From: Silene noctiflora
Lineage: Eukaryota; Streptophyta; Magnoliopsida; Caryophyllales; Caryophyllaceae
NCBI GenBank assembly: GCA_009801015.1
Contig: VHZZ01004448.1
Coordinates: 1 to 32,778, forward strand
Direction of reading: 5' to 3'
DNA: 32,778 nucleotides
Below are positions 29,100-32,778 of this stretch, piece by piece. The notes under the pieces were generated by a model. It was given only the letters and a program-made list of their open reading frames with translations, did not search any database and had not been told where the DNA came from. Position 1 is the stretch's first letter. Each line of letters opens with the position of its first letter. The position numbers were made by a program, and so were the translations under genes.

Positions 29100-30839
29100 T
29101 GATGGGTAATTTTAAACTGCAAGCGCATGGGTAGCTGTAGCACTTGAAGGTCGAATTCACGGGGAGCTTTGTATGCAATAATGATCAATTTTAGCTATAT
29201 GCTTACTAAGTCGACAATGATTGATTTTGATTCTTGTCTAACCAACTAAACTAAATAAAATAAAATGCAATTAAACTAGATATAGAAATAGAGCAAGTAA
29301 ACGTAAATGATGTAATTCAAATGTATGAAAGGCCTAGAACCCAGCATCTCCACCGACATTCGCTTCTACAAGCTTAATTCCCACTAAGTGGACATTAGGG
29401 TGATAATAAGGAGGAAGATGGCTCTAATTCGCTCAACACCTCCCTCTCGGTCTCGTGTTGGGTCACTAGCTATGCCCACTCACCTCCCTCCCGGGTTCGT
29501 AAGTTGACTCCCAAGGTCCAAATTCCCAACTCCCTAAAGTCGTGCACAACTTCAAGGAAGCCTAAATCAGTCACTAGAGCATTAATAATCCGCCATAATC
29601 CCGAGTCATCCTACTCTGTCTCTCTCTCGAGGGTCGATTTCAAACTCTAAACTAAAGGGTTCTCCCTTTCGGTCTCAACACAGATTGACACGTAGACTAG
29701 CTAAGGGACCCAATCCTTCACCTAATCGTCTCTCGTCGATGGTCAAGGGTCAAGGATAAAGGTAATCCCCAACAAGTCCAAAACACAAATCTAATCCTTC
29801 AATTCACCCTTACTACCACCTAAATGCTCAATTTAATGGGTCTTAATCAAGTAGTATTCTCATGTCGGGGATAATCGAGTTCTATTGAGAAGATTACTCA
29901 CTAATTATGATTGTTAAGACAAAACAAATAATAAAGGTTACAACTTTGACAATAAACATGGTATTACATGGATTATTGCTAATTAACATGCAAATTTAAG
30001 ACTAATGAAGATGTACTACTAATTAATCTAGATTTGAAGGTGATTAAGTGCAAAATGAAGGGACTTTACCAACTAGTATACTAAAGGTTCAAACTTGACT
30101 AAAGAAACTAAACCCAAATTCATAAACAAATAAACATGAGAGAGAATTAAAACAATCAAGGCAATTCCCAACAATTATTCTAATATGTGAAACTAAAATG
30201 CAAAGTAAATGTAAACAAATGAACAAAGGTAAGAGATAATACCAACTAGATGCAAAAGGAAGAAACTTGGATTGAATAAGGATAGAAGAAATCTTCAATC
30301 TTCTTACAACCCAATTCTAGATCTATAAGGAAACTAAAATATGAAGTATTTAAGTCTAATTAAGGAAGGATTAACAAAAGATTAGGAAAGTATCAAACTC
30401 GAAGGCTAAATTAATTAGATATAGGGTCTTGTATATAAAAAAAATCTTAAAAACAACCTATTTATAGTGTTCCCAAAGATTAGGGTTCTAAAAGAGGAGC
30501 TTAGGACAAAAACACGATGGCAGTGACAACCGGTCGGCCGACCACCGGTCTGCTATCCGGCGTAGAGGCATCTTCAATTTTGAGCTTTAATTTTCCAAGG
30601 CCGACCGGCCTAGGGGCTTTTTCAGCTCCTTCCCTCTTCTTCCTCCATGCTAGCTAGCTTTCGTGTCCAATTTGCTTGCTAAAATCCCCTTCTTGAGCTA
30701 AATACATACATTTCAAGATAGAAAACGGTAGGAGTGGAAAAGGAACGCAAAATGCAAGCAATTGACTCATAACAAGTTGAAGATGCAACAAAATGCATAG
30801 ATAAAGTAGGGGTAAACGACGTCTAATATATACGCATCA
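29100..30839 (-). repeat. Athila-like LTR, about 1.74 kb
   Basis: On the plus strand it begins TGATGGGTAATTTT and ends TATACGCATCA, giving a perfect 5-bp terminal inverted repeat (TGATG/CATCA). The inner end lies 6 nt from the primer-binding site. A promoter-like CTATAAATAG is at 30458-30467 on the minus strand. The U3-side sequence at 30526-30610 has GC-rich palindromic blocks (CGGTCGGCCGACC, GGCCGACCGGCC). Confidence 0.75.
30458..30467 (-). promoter_or_regulatory. TATA-like box in the Athila-like LTR
   Basis: CTATAAATAG on the minus strand, within the LTR and upstream of the presumed R region; probably the element's Pol II promoter. Confidence 0.4.
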
Positions 30840-30918
30840 TAGGACATGGATGTGAGGATGTGCCTTGATCAGTCCCTAGTTGTCCTTTTGAGTTGCGGGT
30901 CCTTCCTTCTTTTAACCT

Positions 30919-31846
30919 TGTTATTGAGTCTCAAAATAATAGAAGAAAGCGAGAAGAATGCAAATTAAATTACTTTATGAAGTATTTTGAGACAGAATAG
31001 AGAGAAAGATTAAATTGTATTATGGATTGCATAAATTACATTAAAAATAAGTATTTATACAAAGGATGCATCTATATATTCTATACCCTAGACTAATATG
31101 TGTCATCTTGGATGTATTCTCTACATATTCTGTTGGAAAAATATACCTTTTAAAATATGTATCTCTAATCGGCATTAGAACTATATGACCTGAAATTTTC
31201 ATTGAGTGAGTCGCGGAATAATTCAGCTCTCCTCAAGACGATTCACGCCCTCCTAATAAGTCGCAAGGAGTTCATGGCGCGTCGTCCCCAGGATAAAACC
31301 TCAATTATAATGACACTCTCTAAACTGCGTAATAGAGAGGAGAAGCTCACTCATACACGAAACACCTAACTATTTGTGTTCAAACATAATTTTGGGGAAG
31401 TTAGTTTTTTAAAGGAGAATAAGACATATCTCATGCATCAAAAATAAGAAGTGTGCTCATATAAATAATATGGAATACAACCATAGTCAACCCCACATAA
31501 ATTAACATTTTTAATACCAAAAAATATAATGTTTAATTCAAACATAAATTCTTTCACAAAATTAATAGTGAAGGTAATTATGATAAACAATTAAAACACC
31601 TTTTAAATGGTCACCATTTATCACCTATATAAAGGCCAACATAAATAGGAAGTTAAATGCCATAAAATATTCAAGGTTTTGTGGAAAATAATTATAAGAA
31701 ATATTTATACACAATCAATATAAAATTGTATGTTAATTAAATTTACTTTATTGTAAATGATAATTAGTACTCTAATAAATGGTCATAACTTATGTTAATA
31801 AAAAGAACGAATAATTATAAATATATTTTTGTTAAAATATACAACA
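30919..31846 (-). repeat. 3' LTR of the second copia element, about 928 bp
   Basis: The minus strand starts TGTTGTATATTTTAAC directly after the polypurine tract and ends CTCAATAACA, giving TGTT...AACA termini. A TATA-like CTTTATATAGG lies at about 31624-31635. It is strongly AT-rich. The left boundary is inferred from the TGTT and is the less certain one. Confidence 0.6.
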
Positions 31847-31857
31847 TTCCCCCACTT
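31847..31857 (-). promoter_or_regulatory. Polypurine tract
   Basis: Minus strand AAGTGGGGGAA abuts the TG of the LTR, the usual copia plus-strand priming site. Confidence 0.75.
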
Positions 31858-31920
31858 ATTTTTACAAAAAATAAAAATTAAAAACTTGTTTGAACAAATG
31901 TCACAAGATGTCATGCATCA

Positions 31921-32008
31921 TGGAGGTGGCTCCGCCTTTAAACCTCCACTTAGTGTTTTGGTTAATCACGTACTAGAGTCAAAGTGGCACCGCCTTCAAA
32001 CTTTGACT
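31921..32008 (-). other. Pair of hairpins with a shared loop in the copia 3' UTR
   Basis: Plus-strand hairpin 1 is TGGAGGT, loop GGCTCCGCCTTTAA, ACCTCCA (31921-31948). Hairpin 2 is AGTCAAAGT, loop GGCACCGCCTTCAA, ACTTTGACT (31977-32008). The stems are perfect (7 and 9 bp) and unrelated in sequence, while the 14-nt loops agree at 12 positions. The function is unknown; they lie 75-160 nt from the polypurine tract. Confidence 0.6.
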
Positions 32009-32452
32009 ACTTATAGGCACGTTGGAAACCGCACACACACGACACCTTTAGTGTTTCAAAGCTTCTAAGGTCGCACAGTAATGGCCATGTGCATCATCCC
32101 GGTATTCATGAGTGTATTTAGAGAATGTGTCCCCATTCTCATAGGAGCAGCTTCACTCCAACACTCATATAGGTGACTCATCAAGAATGCACTCCTGGTC
32201 AAGCATTCCGCTCACACGAGCTATGAGTCATTAAGAGCAAAGCCAAATATAATATATAATATAATCATTTTTCAAACAAAATTGCACTTTACTCATCCTT
32301 AATAACACCACAAGTATACATGCCTGCACCATAGGGAGGGACACACATAATAATAATAAAAAATGATAATCATAATATATAGGCATGTCACCCGTCATCA
32401 TATGATTCGTTTTTCCCTTTGTCGGGTATCCTCATACATGACTAAATTCAAA

Positions 32453-32600
32453 TTAGGGAAAAAGTCCACTCCCCCTCGATGCTTTTCTCAAATTCTCTCT
32501 TACTAGAGCTCTAGCCAACTGATCAGTAACAACATTCCTTTTGCTCACATATGAGCATCATAAATGACGCCAATGGACTAATGTCCTTCCACACTTTCAT
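32453..32600 (-). pseudogene. Decayed C-terminal end of copia RNase H
   Basis: The last residues before the TAA read TDQLARALVRENLRKASRGS, matching in spacing and key residues the copia terminus pattern (ADPLTKGL...TSRGMGLKP). Upstream the frame is interrupted by stops and an A/T run near 32613-32628, so the pol gene is non-functional here. RNase H would remove the RNA template during reverse transcription. The start given is approximate, because homology fades. Confidence 0.6.
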
Positions 32601-32778
32601 GTTAGATTTACCAAAAAAAAAAAAAATTATTATACCAATAAGAACACCACTTCCACATTTAAGTGGTATAGAAAGTATAGGCATCAAAGGAGCTATCAAC
32701 TCAACTCCCATCGTAAAATGAGATAATATTGCATGCCTTTTTTCCCTCCATAGTTGGCTTATTACATCGTCACCTATC

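Larger units (their letters stand above)
28786..30839 (-). mobile_element. Truncated Athila/Tat-like gypsy retrotransposon: LTR, primer site, gag start
   Basis: Read on the minus strand it runs LTR (30839 to 29100), primer-binding site, about 120 nt of leader, then a gag-like start that breaks off near 28786 against unrelated repeat sequence. The rest of the element, and any second LTR, is missing. The order, long LTR and tRNA-Asp type primer site are those of Athila/Tat gypsy elements. Confidence 0.75.
30919..32778 (-). mobile_element. Ty1/copia element, 3' part (end of RNase H, UTR, polypurine tract, 3' LTR)
   Basis: On the minus strand a decayed pol C-terminus (stop at 32453-32455) is followed by about 600 nt of 3' UTR, the polypurine tract AAGTGGGGGAA, and an LTR (31846 to 30919). 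The order is that of a copia 3' end. The remainder lies beyond the right edge. Its LTR shows no visible similarity to that of the element at 1-1900, so they are different families. Confidence 0.75.

Overview
The window is plant nuclear DNA, most likely from a eudicot. It is AT-rich, has GT-AG introns, and carries two multi-exon plant genes in a background dense with plant transposons (Ty1/copia, an Athila-like gypsy LTR, Stowaway, hAT-like, MULE-like, possibly a Helitron). The recurring 'ACTCCGTAT' tracts and the TE style hint at Caryophyllales (spinach/beet/quinoa relatives), but that is only an impression. No CRISPR array, operon or prokaryotic feature is present.

Layout. 1-1900 (minus): 5' end of a Ty1/copia element, comprising a probable LTR, gag with a zinc knuckle and the start of protease, with one in-frame stop between gag and protease. 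1901-4120: non-coding, with a Helitron-like 3' terminus, a degenerate minisatellite and an (AT)n microsatellite. 4243-19424 (plus): a complete MSH5 gene. I traced 34 exons by eye; every junction keeps frame and the sum is 2427 nt, or 808 residues plus stop. Its introns hold two Stowaway siblings, a third probable Stowaway, two members of a CCTATGTTGCTCGG-ended MITE family, a 246-bp tandem duplication, and in intron 24 a hAT-like element containing a second element with long inverted repeats. 19679-25903 (minus): a complete five-exon GDSL esterase/lipase gene (370 residues), convergent with MSH5 and separated from it by about 250 bp. Its intron 2 holds an opposite-strand tRNA-Phe(GAA)-like gene. 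Its 4.4-kb intron 1 holds a MULE with 107-bp inverted repeats and a perfect 9-bp target duplication, plus a second element whose ends fold into hairpins.

25904-32778 is repeat territory: AT-rich DNA, a TRIM/SINE-like repeat with a TGGTATCAGAGCC site, ACCCG-rich hAT-like debris, an Athila-like LTR (about 1.74 kb) with a tRNA-Asp primer site and a truncated gag start, then the 3' part of a second copia element (LTR, polypurine tract, decayed RNase H end). Two successive hairpins next to that polypurine tract share a loop but have unrelated, fully paired stems.

Functionally, MSH5 acts with MSH4 as MutS-gamma in meiotic crossover formation. The GDSL enzyme is a probably secreted ester hydrolase. 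Nothing links the two genes beyond adjacency. No new multi-gene system is evident; the interest lies in the heavy nested transposon load carried by two apparently intact genes.
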